A stretch of DNA of 64,000 nucleotides from Stutzerimonas stutzeri (GCA_002345575.1 DDVX01000016.1:1-64000), one strand, 5' to 3'; positions 52,314-62,585 are shown, counted from the stretch's first letter. The notes: generated from the sequence alone by a model not told the origin. Made by a program: numbers and translations.

Positions 52314-53498
52314 GTGCCCACTACAGACGTCACCATCATCGGTGCCGGCGCCGCCGGTTTGATGTGCGCATTCAGCGCGGCCGCGCGTGGCCGTCGCGTG
52401 CTGCTGCTCGATCACGCTAACAAGGCGGGCAAGAAGATCCTCATGTCCGGCGGCGGGCGCTGCAACTTCACCAACATGTATACCGAGCCGGCGAACTTTC
52501 TTTCCGAGAACCCGCATTTCTGCAAGTCGGCCTTGGCGCGCTATACCCAGTGGGATTTTATCGAGATGGTTGCTCGCCACGGTGTCGCCTATCACGAGAA
52601 AAAGCTCGGCCAGCTGTTCTGTGATAACAAGGCCAGCGACATCCTGCAGATGCTGCTGGATGAATGCGCTCAGGCCGGCGTCAAGCTGCGGCTGGATACC
52701 GTTGTGCAGAGCATCGAAAAGACCGCTGATGGCTATCGACTGGAGAGCAGCGCCGATGGCATCGACTGCCAATCGCTGGTGATCGCTACCGGCGGGCTGT
52801 CGATCCCGACACTGGGTGCCAGCGGCCTCGGCTATCAGGTAGCGCGCCAGTTCGGCCATAACGTGCTGCCGACTCGCGCCGGGTTGGTGCCCTTCACTAT
52901 CACCGAGCCACAACTCAAGGCCATCTGCGGCGAGCTGTCTGGCACCTCGGTGGAAGACTGCCTGGTGAGCTGCAACGGACAGAGTTTCCGCGAAAACATC
53001 CTGTTTACCCATCGCGGCCTGTCCGGGCCTGCAATCCTGCAGGTGTCATCCTTCTGGCAACCAGGGGATGTCATCGAGATCAACTTGCTGCCCCATCTGG
53101 ATCTGGCCGAATGGCTTGCAGAACAGCAGCGAGAGCGCCCCAACACCGAGCTGAAAACGCTGCTGGGCGAGCTGTTCACGCGCAAGATGGCGGGCTTGTT
53201 GAGCGAGCACTGGTTCAGCTCGAGGCCGCTCAAGCAATACACTCCGAGCGAACTGGAACAAATCGCCGAGAAGCTTGCCGCCTGGCAATTGGTGCCCGCC
53301 GGCACCGAGGGTTATCGCACTGCCGAGGTCACCCTGGGCGGTATCGATACCAGAGAAGTGTCGTCAAAGACGATGGAGTCACTGAAGTCACCCGGCCTGT
53401 ACTTCGTTGGCGAGGTTCTGGACGTTTCCGGCCACCTGGGCGGCTTCAACTTCCAGTGGGCCTGGGCCTCGGGCTACGCGGCAGCCCAGTACGTGTAG
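52314..53498 (+). CDS. YhiN/HI0933-family FAD-dependent oxidoreductase
   Basis: A 394-residue flavoprotein. The FAD-binding Rossmann motif TIIGAGAAGLMCAFSAAARG starts at residue 7 and continues into DHANKAGKKILMSGGGRCNF, the HI0933 signature. The C-terminus FVGEVLDVSGHLGGFNFQWA is also typical. Its substrate is unknown. The start is a GTG at 52314 with GAGG eight bases upstream. It is probably co-transcribed with yccS, 32 bases away. Confidence 0.9.
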   Translation: MPTTDVTIIGAGAAGLMCAFSAAARGRRVLLLDHANKAGKKILMSGGGRCNFTNMYTEPANFLSENPHFCKSALARYTQWDFIEMVARHGVAYHEKKLGQLFCDNKASDILQMLLDECAQAGVKLRLDTVVQSIEKTADGYRLESSADGIDCQSLVIATGGLSIPTLGASGLGYQVARQFGHNVLPTRAGLVPFTITEPQLKAICGELSGTSVEDCLVSCNGQSFRENILFTHRGLSGPAILQVSSFWQPGDVIEINLLPHLDLAEWLAEQQRERPNTELKTLLGELFTRKMAGLLSEHWFSSRPLKQYTPSELEQIAEKLAAWQLVPAGTEGYRTAEVTLGGIDTREVSSKTMESLKSPGLYFVGEVLDVSGHLGGFNFQWAWASGYAAAQYV

Positions 53499-53514
53499 GT
53501 TCGGTTTCATTGTC

Positions 53515-53588
53515 GTAGAGCCGAATTGATTCGGTCACCCGCATAGGCCGGGCCAGGTCGTCCTCACAAAAGACAAGTCCGGCCCTAC
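53515..53588. repeat. GTAG-GCCGAA-type repeat
   Basis: The element opens with GTAGAGCCGAATTGATTCGGTC, itself a small palindrome (CCGAAT/ATTCGG), and closes with GGCCCTAC, the reverse complement of GTAGGGCC. It lies past the YhiN-like gene and is the second member of the family seen at 26047-26103. Confidence 0.55.
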
Positions 53589-53616
53589 GAGGCGCAAACA
53601 GGATCAAAGCCTGCGG

Positions 53617-53805
53617 CTATTCATTGGTCCTGTTCGAGGGCGGCGAAAGCTCCCGGGGCCCGGCCGGGTCGGTAGCAGTGTTCTGATACTCCTGCTGATT
53701 CCGGCTGTTGTTGTCCAGCGCCGAAGGTTCATCCTCCGGCGAGCAGGCCATCAACAACAAGGAAACCGGAAGCGCCGCCGCGATAACCCATACATGTGAT
53801 TTCAT
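53617..53805 (-). CDS. Small predicted lipoprotein
   Basis: A 62-residue protein with a signal peptide MKSHVWVIAAALPVSLLLMA followed by lipobox Cys21 (LLMAC). The mature 42 residues are polar, rich in Asn, Glu, Pro and Ser (NNSRNQQEYQNT), and probably unstructured. GGGAGAACAGC before the ATG at 53805 is a good ribosome site. It lies 44 bases downstream of another lipoprotein gene on the same strand. No family is recognised. Confidence 0.65.
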   Translation of the reverse strand: MKSHVWVIAAALPVSLLLMACSPEDEPSALDNNSRNQQEYQNTATDPAGPRELSPPSNRTNE

Positions 53806-53849
53806 GCTGTTCTCCCGCATAGACGCTTCAGAATTTCATCAGCCACAAG

Positions 53850-54194
53850 TTACTGGCCGCTACCGCTGGTGTTGGGTTCAGTGCCCGCTCCGGACTCGGT
53901 GCCCAGACCGCTACCAGTGTCGGAATCATCCATGGCGCCTGGGTTGCCAACGCCGGTGCCGCTGTTGGTTTCAACGCCGCCGCCAGTACCTGTTGCAGGC
54001 GTCCCGCTGTTGCCCATGGTGCCGGTAGTACCGCTGCCGGTGGTGCCGGGAGCGGGCGGCGTGTCGGTAGCAGGCGCAGCAGGCTGCTCGGTGGTTGGTG
54101 CCGGTGGTGGTACCTCGCGTTCACGATCTTCGTCCGGGCCACAGCCGACTAGCAGCAAACCGAGAATCGGTGCAGATAAATAAGCGAGACGCAT
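53850..54194 (-). CDS. Low-complexity Gly/Thr/Pro-rich lipoprotein
   Basis: A 114-residue protein. The signal peptide MRLAYLSAPILGLLLVGC carries a lipobox (LVGC, Cys18). The mature part starts acidic (GPDEDREREV), turns Pro/Ala/Thr-rich and ends in a Gly/Thr/Ser-rich low-complexity region. A strong GGAGG stands seven bases before the ATG. It is probably an extended surface or periplasmic linker-type lipoprotein; the function is unknown. A structured hairpin lies upstream at 54268-54308. Confidence 0.72.
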   Translation of the reverse strand: MRLAYLSAPILGLLLVGCGPDEDREREVPPPAPTTEQPAAPATDTPPAPGTTGSGTTGTMGNSGTPATGTGGGVETNSGTGVGNPGAMDDSDTGSGLGTESGAGTEPNTSGSGQ

Positions 54195-54267
54195 AGGAAA
54201 ACCTCCAAAAAAAATGAGCCGGTCTGGTTGCCGGCGATAGTCGGATCTTCGATCCTCTCCGGGTAAT

Positions 54268-54308
54268 GGACCTCACGGGGCGGACAGAGTGCCCCGCCAC
54301 TGAGGTCC
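54268..54308 (-). other. Structured hairpin between hemerythrin and lipoprotein genes
   Basis: An outer 8-base stem (54268-54275 GGACCTCA, 54301-54308 TGAGGTCC) encloses an inner perfect 6-base stem (54276-54281 CGGGGC, 54291-54296 GCCCCG) with a 4-base bulge on one side. It lies 17 bases past the hemerythrin stop and 73 bases before the lipoprotein start. No clear T-run follows, so it may be an RNA-processing or stability element rather than a strong terminator. Confidence 0.5.
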
Positions 54309-54325
54309 GGCATGCCATACCCAGG

Positions 54326-54799
54326 TCAGGCTGCCTTTCTGGCAGTAAACTCCTTTTTCAGGCGATTTCGCAGTTCGATCATCTGCGCACCCATCTCTTC
54401 CAGACGAGCCTCGTCGAAGAGTTCACGGGCGTTGGGAAACATCTCCTCTTCCTCCTCTTCGATGTGGTGCTCAAGCAGCTCCTTGCACACCTTCACGCGA
54501 CCGGAAAACTCCAGGCTGCTGGGGTCCGTGGCTTTGAGGTCTGGCAACACCAGCGCATCCACGGCCCGATGCTCTTCCTTGGCCTCGTGGTACATCTTGG
54601 CTTCTTCCTTGCCACCTGCTTCCTTGTAGGCTGGATAGAGGATCTGTTCCTCCAGCTCGGTGTGGATGGTGACCTCCATTTCAAGCTTGCCCAACAATTC
54701 GGTGCGAGTCTTGACGGCGCGCTCCGTGCTATCTGCCAGGCGCGTCAGAATTTCCTTTACCCGTCCATGGTCTTCGATCAGCAGGTCAATAGCATTCAT
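54326..54799 (-). CDS. Hemerythrin HHE-domain protein
   Basis: A 157-residue four-helix protein with the iron ligands of the HHE family: IEDHGRVKEI near the N-terminus, IHTELEEQILYP, KEEHRAVDAL and LLEHHIEEEEEEMFP. Such proteins bind O2 or act in iron and nitrosative-stress repair through a di-iron centre. The ATG at 54799 follows GAGGAA; the long upstream frame to 54976 overlaps the DUF3509-like gene and is excluded. It lies 62 bases downstream of that gene on the same strand, possibly one operon. Confidence 0.88.
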   Translation of the reverse strand: MNAIDLLIEDHGRVKEILTRLADSTERAVKTRTELLGKLEMEVTIHTELEEQILYPAYKEAGGKEEAKMYHEAKEEHRAVDALVLPDLKATDPSSLEFSGRVKVCKELLEHHIEEEEEEMFPNARELFDEARLEEMGAQMIELRNRLKKEFTARKAA

Positions 54800-54861
54800 G
54801 CGAAATTCCTCATCAGGTTCGTGACGCGCCAGGCTCTTCGGCCTGATCGGATCGCTTTGGT

Positions 54862-55140
54862 TCAGGCGTATTCGTAGGTTGGCAACCGTGTGCGACTCTG
54901 GCTTTGCAGGCGAGCTATGGCCGGCGACATACCAGCCTCGAGCGCCAGGTCCCGACGAATCGAGCTGACTACCCACTCCAGCTGAACCGCGTTCAGCGTC
55001 TGCCCCTTGGATACCGCGCGCTTGATCACATCACGGCCATCGTTGCGCAGCACCAGCAGCAGCCCACCATCTGGACGCTGGACAGTCACTACTTCAAACT
55101 CAGGAAAGGCAGCGGTAAGCACTTTTTCAGCGACGATCAT
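54862..55140 (-). CDS. DUF3509-like small pseudomonad protein
   Basis: A 92-residue soluble protein. The pattern AAFPEFEVVTVQRPDGGLLLVL then QLEWVVSSIRRDLALEAG resembles the DUF3509 family that occurs in several copies in Pseudomonas genomes. No enzymatic motif or membrane segment is visible. CGGAG lies about ten bases upstream of the ATG. A 21-codon leader frame (55127-55192) overlaps its start. The function is unknown. Confidence 0.65.
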   Translation of the reverse strand: MIVAEKVLTAAFPEFEVVTVQRPDGGLLLVLRNDGRDVIKRAVSKGQTLNAVQLEWVVSSIRRDLALEAGMSPAIARLQSQSRTRLPTYEYA

Positions 55141-55192
55141 TGTTATGTACTCCGTTTAATGTTGCGGCAGTCATAACTAGAGCAGCCTTCAT

Positions 55193-55587
55193 GCCAAGGC
55201 TCACCTTAAAAAAATACATATAAATCAATGACATATGAGCGTGAAGGCGGTGTGATGGCATGCAAAACGCAAGAACGGCACTCATAGGGCGTGCATTCTG
55301 AGTGCTGTACTCACCGCCCTTCGAAGACCGAGACCTGCAAATACGCCCAAAAGAACAACGCGCCAGCCGCCAAACGGTCCATTTGTCATATTGTGCTGCC
55401 AGGCCTGGCTCGAGACACTTGCCGCCCCGTGAAGAACGTGGCAGCACGCAGTAATGTCGACTGGCTCATGCGTAGAACAATCAGTTCGACCGCCTGGCTG
55501 ATTCAGCTGAACCCGAGCGACGTCGGGGGTCGAAGATGAGGACAGCTGCACCGTCGCCGCACGTTCGAAAACATCGAGATAGCATCA
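55193..55587. other. Intergenic region between DUF3509-like and receiver genes
   Basis: An A/T-rich patch (55206-55232, with TTAAAAAAATACATATAAATC) probably holds the promoter of the minus-strand DUF3509-hemerythrin genes. The rest is without recognisable gene or repeat. Confidence 0.5.
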
Positions 55588-55968
55588 ATGAATCAAGCGT
55601 CACCCAAAGTTGTTCTGATCGTCGAAGACGAGCCGCACATCCTCGACCTGCTGAGCGATTACTTGTCGGACGAAGGCTATCGAGTATTGGCTGCGGAGAA
55701 CTCAACCATCGCGTTTGAGATCATTGCAACCAGGCCCCATCTCGACCTGCTGATTTCCGACTATCGCCTGCCAGGCAACGTCTCCGGGGTGATGATCGTC
55801 GAACCTGCACTCAAGCTCCGACCTGACCTCAAGGTCCTGTTCATCAGCGGCTACCCCATCGAGATATACGAATCCGGCAGCGCGGTTGCACGCACCATCC
55901 CGGTACTGGCCAAGCCCTTTTCGCTGGAGTCGCTGCACAAACAGGTGCAGCTGCTACTAGCTGAATGA
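55588..55968 (+). CDS. Stand-alone response regulator receiver
   Basis: A 126-residue single-domain receiver. The acidic pair is in LIVEDEPHILD, the phospho-acceptor Asp58 in LLISDYRLPG, and the Lys in VLAKPFSLESL completes the site. There is no output domain, so it would work by protein contact or in a phosphorelay. No kinase gene adjoins it; the multi-domain kinases at 27.6-33.8 kb are far away. A strong terminator separates it from fba. Confidence 0.9.
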   Translation: MNQASPKVVLIVEDEPHILDLLSDYLSDEGYRVLAAENSTIAFEIIATRPHLDLLISDYRLPGNVSGVMIVEPALKLRPDLKVLFISGYPIEIYESGSAVARTIPVLAKPFSLESLHKQVQLLLAE

Positions 55969-55981
55969 CTGCTGCAGACAA

Positions 55982-56010
55982 GAAAAAGCCCGCATTGCGC
56001 GGGCTTTTTC
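55982..56010. terminator. Bidirectional terminator between the receiver gene and fba
   Basis: A perfect 12-base stem (55982-55993 GAAAAAGCCCGC and 55999-56010 GCGGGCTTTTTC) with a 5-base loop has A and T runs on its two arms, so it can end transcripts from both directions. The two gene stops are 14 bases away on either side. Confidence 0.92.
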
Positions 56011-56023
56011 TTAATCACGGAAA

Positions 56024-57088
56024 TCAGTTGATCTTCGGGTCCAGCTCGCCGCTGGCGTAACGCTGGAACATGCCTTCCAGGGAAATTGGCTTGATCTTGC
56101 TGGCATTGCCGGCAGTGCCAAAGGCTTCGTAACGGGCGATGCAGATATCACGCATTGCGGTCACGGTGGCGCCGAAGAACTTGCGCGGGTCGAACTCGCT
56201 GGGGTTGGTAGCCATCAGGCGACGCATGGCGCCGGTAGAGGCCAGGCGCAGGTCGGTGTCGATGTTGACTTTGCGCACGCCGTACTTGATGCCCTCGACG
56301 ATTTCCTCGACCGGCACGCCGTAGGTCTCCTTGATGTCACCACCGTACTGGTTGATGATCGCCAGCCACTCCTGCGGGACGGACGAAGAGCCGTGCATCA
56401 CCAGGTGGGTGTCGGGAATACGCGCATGGATTTCCTTGATGCGCTGGATCGACAGGGTATCGCCGGTTGGCGGCTTGGTGAACTTGTATGCGCCGTGGCT
56501 GGTGCCGATGGCGATGGCCAAAGCATCGACCTTGGTCTGTTTAACGAAGTCGGCGGCTTCTTCCGGATCAGTCAGCAGCTGGCTGTGATCCAGCACGCCT
56601 TCGGCGCCCACACCGTCTTCCTCACCCGCCATGCCGGTTTCCAGACTGCCCAGGCAGCCCAATTCACCCTCCACAGACACGCCGCAGGCATGAGCAAATG
56701 CCACGGTCTGCTGTGTCACACGGACGTTGTAGTCGTAGTCGGCGGGGGTCTTGCCGTCTTCACGCAGCGAGCCGTCCATCATCACCGAGGAAAAGCCCAG
56801 CTGGATCGAGCGCTGACAGACATCCGGGCTCGTGCCATGGTCCTGGTGCATGCACACCGGGATGTGCGGAAACTCTTCGATGGCTGCCAGGATCAGGTGG
56901 CGCAGGAAAGGCGCACCGGCGTATTTACGCGCACCGGCGGAAGCCTGAACGATCACCGGGGAGTCCGTTTTGTCGGCCGCTTCCATGATGGCGCGCATTT
57001 GCTCAAGGTTATTGACGTTGAAAGCCGGCACGCCATAGCCGAACTCGGCGGCGTGGTCGAGCATCTGGCGCATGCTGATAAGTGCCAT
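56024..57088 (-). CDS. fba: Fructose-bisphosphate aldolase, class II
   Basis: Zinc-dependent enzyme that splits or forms fructose-1,6-bisphosphate, needed in gluconeogenesis in pseudomonads that lack phosphofructokinase. Metal ligands lie in VCMHQDHGTSPD near residue 80 and in MHGSSSVPQEW near residue 210. The start MALISMRQMLDHAAEFGYG and the 354-residue length fit the Calvin-cycle subtype of class II aldolases. It ends the tktA-epd-pgk-fba run; a 310-base gap before it may contain its own promoter. Confidence 0.96.
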   Translation of the reverse strand: MALISMRQMLDHAAEFGYGVPAFNVNNLEQMRAIMEAADKTDSPVIVQASAGARKYAGAPFLRHLILAAIEEFPHIPVCMHQDHGTSPDVCQRSIQLGFSSVMMDGSLREDGKTPADYDYNVRVTQQTVAFAHACGVSVEGELGCLGSLETGMAGEEDGVGAEGVLDHSQLLTDPEEAADFVKQTKVDALAIAIGTSHGAYKFTKPPTGDTLSIQRIKEIHARIPDTHLVMHGSSSVPQEWLAIINQYGGDIKETYGVPVEEIVEGIKYGVRKVNIDTDLRLASTGAMRRLMATNPSEFDPRKFFGATVTAMRDICIARYEAFGTAGNASKIKPISLEGMFQRYASGELDPKIN

Positions 57089-57398
57089 GTTTTTCCTTTC
57101 TCCCGGTTTGGGTCGTTTAATCGTGTAACAGACCGCTGAAAAATGAGCTGGTTGGTGACAAGTATTGCAAAAAACAGTCTCAGCAGCCCCAGTACCACCT
57201 AAAGCGAACGGCTCCGTGCTTAGGCGGAGGCTCTGCCTGTTTCTGCTTGCGCTTGCCTACACCGTCCAGATTTCCAATTGCCTGATAGCCTGCCGCAGGG
57301 GGCAGTGCTGTTCAAGCGCCGCGCAGCTATGGCGCGGCATTGTAGTGGTGGGCAGCGCAAAAGGCGAAAACCCTACACCTGCCTCAGGTAACGCGCTG
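57089..57398. other. Intergenic region upstream of fba
   Basis: This 310-base gap has a small hairpin (GCCGCGC at 57318-57324 and GCGCGGC at 57332-57338). I see no gene. The left end probably carries the fba promoter, but no clear -10/-35 pair stands out. Confidence 0.45.
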
Positions 57399-57731
57399 CT
57401 AAAACGTGATCAGCGAAGCGCCGCAGCCATGGGCTAGCAATCTGTCATCGGCCAGCCGGTAAACCAGCGCCTGGTTGCCCTTATCATGGAATGCCACTAC
57501 ACCGTCGCTATAGAAAGCGCCACGGGTTGCAGGTTCCTTGCGCAGGTGATGAACCTGCTCACTGCTGCCGATCTTCAGATCCACGCTGTTACGCTCGGCG
57601 TCGGCATAGCGCCAGGCGATGTTCTGCTGGCTCTGGCACTTCCAGCGCACAAAAGGCGCATCAGGCCCGGATTGCCAGTGAGCGCAGCCGCCGAGCAGCA
57701 ACCCGGCCATTAGCACGAACAGTCCTTTCAT
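57399..57731 (-). CDS. MliC-like lipoprotein (C-type lysozyme inhibitor family)
   Basis: A 110-residue predicted lipoprotein. The signal peptide MKGLFVLMAGLLLGGC has lipobox LGGC. The mature part, with WKCQSQQNIAWRYADAE, a GAFYSDGVVAFHDKGNQAL segment and a late Cys (HGCGAS), resembles the MliC domain that binds C-type lysozyme. The second of two adjacent ATGs (57731) is best placed from AGGAG. It lies in the pgk-fba spacer on the same strand, a location conserved in Pseudomonas. Inhibitor activity is inferred from the domain pattern only. Confidence 0.72.
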   Translation of the reverse strand: MKGLFVLMAGLLLGGCAHWQSGPDAPFVRWKCQSQQNIAWRYADAERNSVDLKIGSSEQVHHLRKEPATRGAFYSDGVVAFHDKGNQALVYRLADDRLLAHGCGASLITF

Positions 57732-57756
57732 CATGTCTCCTGACTGGGCACGCCCA

Positions 57757-57948
57757 TTAGCAATCCCGCGCATCAGCGGCGGTACCTGCGGTGGGGTCGC
57801 CGGTGCTCTGCATCTGCATACGCTGGTCGCCCTGCGCAGTCGGACTTTCCACTGGTGGCGGCGCGAACACTTCGCAAGCCGAGTCCGGCGCCCCTCCGGC
57901 ACAGCCGGCCAATCCCAGGCAACAAATAGCTATTGCGGCATAACGCAT
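57757..57948 (-). CDS. Small predicted lipoprotein
   Basis: A 63-residue protein. The signal peptide MRYAAIAICCLGLAGC ends in lipobox LAGC. The mature ~48 residues are small and polar with two Cys, one near the start (ACEVF) and one at the very end (ARDC), which could form a disulfide. GGAGAATTGCC before the ATG is a good ribosome site. It lies between pgk and the MliC-like gene, 25 bases from the latter, so the two lipoproteins are probably co-expressed. No family is recognised. Confidence 0.7.
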   Translation of the reverse strand: MRYAAIAICCLGLAGCAGGAPDSACEVFAPPPVESPTAQGDQRMQMQSTGDPTAGTAADARDC

Positions 57949-58099
57949 GGCAATTCTCCATTCCATGTTCGACAGAACAGAGACAGCGCTGCGTTGCAGG
58001 GGTTGCCTCGACAATGGCAGGCTCGGGCGAAATTCGGGCGCCAGCCTTCAAGCAATGCGGGTCGCCCGTTGCGCCTGCTTCCAGGCGCAACTCGTATGC

Positions 58100-59263
58100 T
58101 TACTGCGCGGCGCGCTGTTCCAGCACCTCAACTGCCGGCAGCACCTTGCCTTCGACAAATTCAAGGAACGCACCACCGCCGGTGGAAATGTAGGAGATCT
58201 GCTCGGCCACGCCGTACTTGTCGATGGCCGCCAGGGTGTCGCCGCCGCCAGCGATGGAGAACGCCGGGCTTTCGGCGATGGCCTTGGCCAGCACCTGAGT
58301 GCCATTGCCGAACTGATCGAACTCGAACACACCCACCGGACCGTTCCAGAGGATGGTCTTCGAGGACTTCAGCAGCTCGGCGAAGTTAGCTGCGGTCTGC
58401 GGGCCTATATCTAGGATCATGTCGTCGTCGGCCACGTCTGCCACCGCCTTGACCGTCGCTTCAGCGCTTTCGGAGAAGGCCTTGGCTACCACCACATCAA
58501 CCGGCAGCGGTACGCTGACCTTGGCCGCGATGGCCTTGGCGGTTTCTACCAGATCGGCTTCATACAACGACTTGCCCACTGGAAAACCAGCGGCCGCCAG
58601 GAAGGTATTGGCGATACCACCACCGACAATCAGCTGATCGCAGATCTGGCTCAGGCTGTTCAATACGTCCAGCTTGGTCGAGACCTTGGAGCCGGCAACG
58701 ATGGCCGCCATCGGCTTGGCCGGGCTCTTCAGCGCCTTCCCCAGAGCATCCAGCTCCGCTGCCAACAGCGGGCCGGCACAGGCAATCTGGGCGAACTTGG
58801 CTACGCCATGGGTCGAACCCTGGGCGCGGTGAGCAGTACCGAAGGCGTCCATGACGAAGACATCGCACAGCGCGGCGTATTTCTGCGCCAGCTCGTCGGT
58901 GTTCTTCTTCTCGCCGCTGTTGAAACGCACGTTCTCCAGCAGCACCAGCTCGCCGGGCTTGACCTCGACGCCATCGAGATAATCACGCACCAGCGGCACT
59001 TCACGATTCAGCGCCTTGGCAAGATAGTCGGCCACCGGTTTGAGGCTGTCTTCCTCGCTGAACACGCCTTCTTCAGGACGACCCAGATGCGAGCAGACCA
59101 ACACCGCCGCGCCTTTTTCCAGCGCCAGCTTGATGGTCGGCAGTGACGCCAGAATGCGCGCGTCGCTCTTCACTGCGCCTTCCTTCACCGGCACGTTGAG
59201 GTCTTCGCGAATCAGGACACGCTTACCCTGCAGGTCCAGGTCGGTCATCTTCAAAACGGTCAT
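58100..59263 (-). CDS. pgk: Phosphoglycerate kinase
   Basis: Transfers phosphate between 1,3-bisphosphoglycerate and ADP in glycolysis, or in reverse in gluconeogenesis. The substrate loop VLIREDLNVPVKEG, the SHLGRPEEG motif and the GGGIANTFL and GGGDTLAA glycine loops are in order. The start MTVLKMTDLDLQGKR at 59263 gives 387 residues, the normal length. It follows epd by 33 bases on the same strand. The phosphate-binding Arg of RVDFN-type PGKs reads REDLN here, a common bacterial variant. Confidence 0.96.
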   Translation of the reverse strand: MTVLKMTDLDLQGKRVLIREDLNVPVKEGAVKSDARILASLPTIKLALEKGAAVLVCSHLGRPEEGVFSEEDSLKPVADYLAKALNREVPLVRDYLDGVEVKPGELVLLENVRFNSGEKKNTDELAQKYAALCDVFVMDAFGTAHRAQGSTHGVAKFAQIACAGPLLAAELDALGKALKSPAKPMAAIVAGSKVSTKLDVLNSLSQICDQLIVGGGIANTFLAAAGFPVGKSLYEADLVETAKAIAAKVSVPLPVDVVVAKAFSESAEATVKAVADVADDDMILDIGPQTAANFAELLKSSKTILWNGPVGVFEFDQFGNGTQVLAKAIAESPAFSIAGGGDTLAAIDKYGVAEQISYISTGGGAFLEFVEGKVLPAVEVLEQRAAQ

Positions 59264-59296
59264 CTTGTCGATCTTCCTTAGGTTCAAGAGCGTTGT

Positions 59297-60340
59297 TCAG
59301 GCGCGGTGAGCCACGCGCAAATAATGTTCTGTGACGTCCAGCATACGGTTGGCGAAGCCCCATTCGTTGTCGAACCAGGCCAGCAGATTCACCAGCCGCG
59401 GTCCAGATGCACGGGTCAGGCTGCCGTCGACGATGGCCGAATGCGGATCGTGGTTGAAATCGCAGCTGGCATGGGGCAATTCGGTATATGCCAGCAACCC
59501 CTTCAGCGGCCCGGACGCAGCGGCTTCGCGCAGCACCCGGTTGATTTCCTGCGCGTCGGTATCTCGTGAAGTCTGCAGGGTGATGTCCAGGCAGGACACG
59601 TTCACCGTCGGCACCCGAACGGCTTTGGCCTGAATCCGCCCCGAGAGTTCCGGCAACAGACGCTCAATGCCGCGCGCCAAACCGGTGGATACCGGAATCA
59701 CCGATTGGAAGGCCGAGCGCGTACGGCGCAGGTCGTCATGGTGATAGGCGTCGATCACCGGCTGGTCGTTCATCGCCGAGTGGATGGTGGTGATGGAGGC
59801 GTACTCGATACCCACTGAGTCGTTGAGCAGCTTGAGCAGCGGCACGCCACAGTTAGTAGTACAGGAGGCGTTGGAAACCAGCCGTTCCCTGCCGCTCAAC
59901 TGCTGATGATTGACACCCATCACCACGGTAGCGTCGACATCGCCGGCGCCGGTCATGGGCTGGGAAAACAGTACCCGCGGCACACCAGCATCGAGAAAGC
60001 GCTGGGCACTGGCGCGCGTGTTGTAGGCGCCCGAGCACTCCAGCACCAGATCCACGCCCAGCTCGCGCCAGTCGATGGCTTCGGGCGTCGATTCGCGCAG
60101 CACCTTCACACAATCGCCATTGATATGCAGACAATCACCGTCCACGCGCACCTCGCCAGGGAAGCGACCATGGGTGGAGTCGAAACGGGTTAGGTATTCC
60201 AGGCTGGGCATATCGGCCAGATCATTGAGCGCAACGATCTGGAAATCGAAATCCGCACCGCGCTCGTAAAACGCGCGCAGCACGCAGCGACCGATACGGC
60301 CGTAGCCATTGAGGGCGATGCGATAGGGGCTGTTCGCCAT
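59297..60340 (-). CDS. epd: Erythrose-4-phosphate / glyceraldehyde-3-phosphate dehydrogenase family protein
   Basis: NAD-dependent enzyme of the GapA fold. The gene order tktA-epd-pgk-fba points to D-erythrose-4-phosphate dehydrogenase, which makes 4-phosphoerythronate for pyridoxal phosphate synthesis. The N-terminal RIALNGYGRIGRCVLRA binds NAD. The catalytic Cys lies in SNASCTTNCGVP and the catalytic His in ITTIHSAMNDQ. The ATG at 60340 follows AAGGACGCACC; upstream codons to 60502 lie in repeat DNA. The alternative, a GapA-type glyceraldehyde-3-phosphate dehydrogenase, cannot be ruled out from sequence alone. Confidence 0.85.
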   Translation of the reverse strand: MANSPYRIALNGYGRIGRCVLRAFYERGADFDFQIVALNDLADMPSLEYLTRFDSTHGRFPGEVRVDGDCLHINGDCVKVLRESTPEAIDWRELGVDLVLECSGAYNTRASAQRFLDAGVPRVLFSQPMTGAGDVDATVVMGVNHQQLSGRERLVSNASCTTNCGVPLLKLLNDSVGIEYASITTIHSAMNDQPVIDAYHHDDLRRTRSAFQSVIPVSTGLARGIERLLPELSGRIQAKAVRVPTVNVSCLDITLQTSRDTDAQEINRVLREAAASGPLKGLLAYTELPHASCDFNHDPHSAIVDGSLTRASGPRLVNLLAWFDNEWGFANRMLDVTEHYLRVAHRA

Positions 60341-60356
60341 GGTGCGTCCTTGTTGT

Positions 60357-60424
60357 GTAGGAGCGAGGGGGACGCCTAGTCCATGCTCGCGAACGAAACC
60401 CCTCCGGCCACGGCCCGCTCCTAC
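60357..60424. repeat. REP-like element GTAGGAGCG...CGCTCCTAC
   Basis: The ends GTAGGAGCG (60357-60365) and CGCTCCTAC (60416-60424) are inverted, with a further GC-rich interior (CTCGCG, CCCCTCCGG). This is the form of pseudomonad REP sequences. It lies in the tktA-epd spacer next to a second, different palindrome. Confidence 0.65.
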
Positions 60425-60440
60425 GTCAGCAGTTACGTAG

Positions 60441-60464
60441 GGTGGATGACCGAGGTCATCCACC
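60441..60464. repeat. GGTGGAT-type palindromic repeat, copy 5
   Basis: GGTGGATGACC (60441-60451) and GGTCATCCACC (60454-60464) form perfect 11-base arms with a 2-base centre, preceded by GTAG. It lies 13 bases downstream of the tktA stop, so it could protect or end that transcript. Confidence 0.75.
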
Positions 60465-60476
60465 AAGGCGTCGCGA

Positions 60477-62474
<1,998 letters not shown>

Positions 62475-62585
62475 CGCTGAATCTCCTGCGGGGGCTATCA
62501 CGGAAAGGCCGGCATTTTCCCCCAGTGGCGACGGCGGGGCAATGATTGAATGGCTTTACGCACCCTGCCGCACCCTGCCCGGCCC

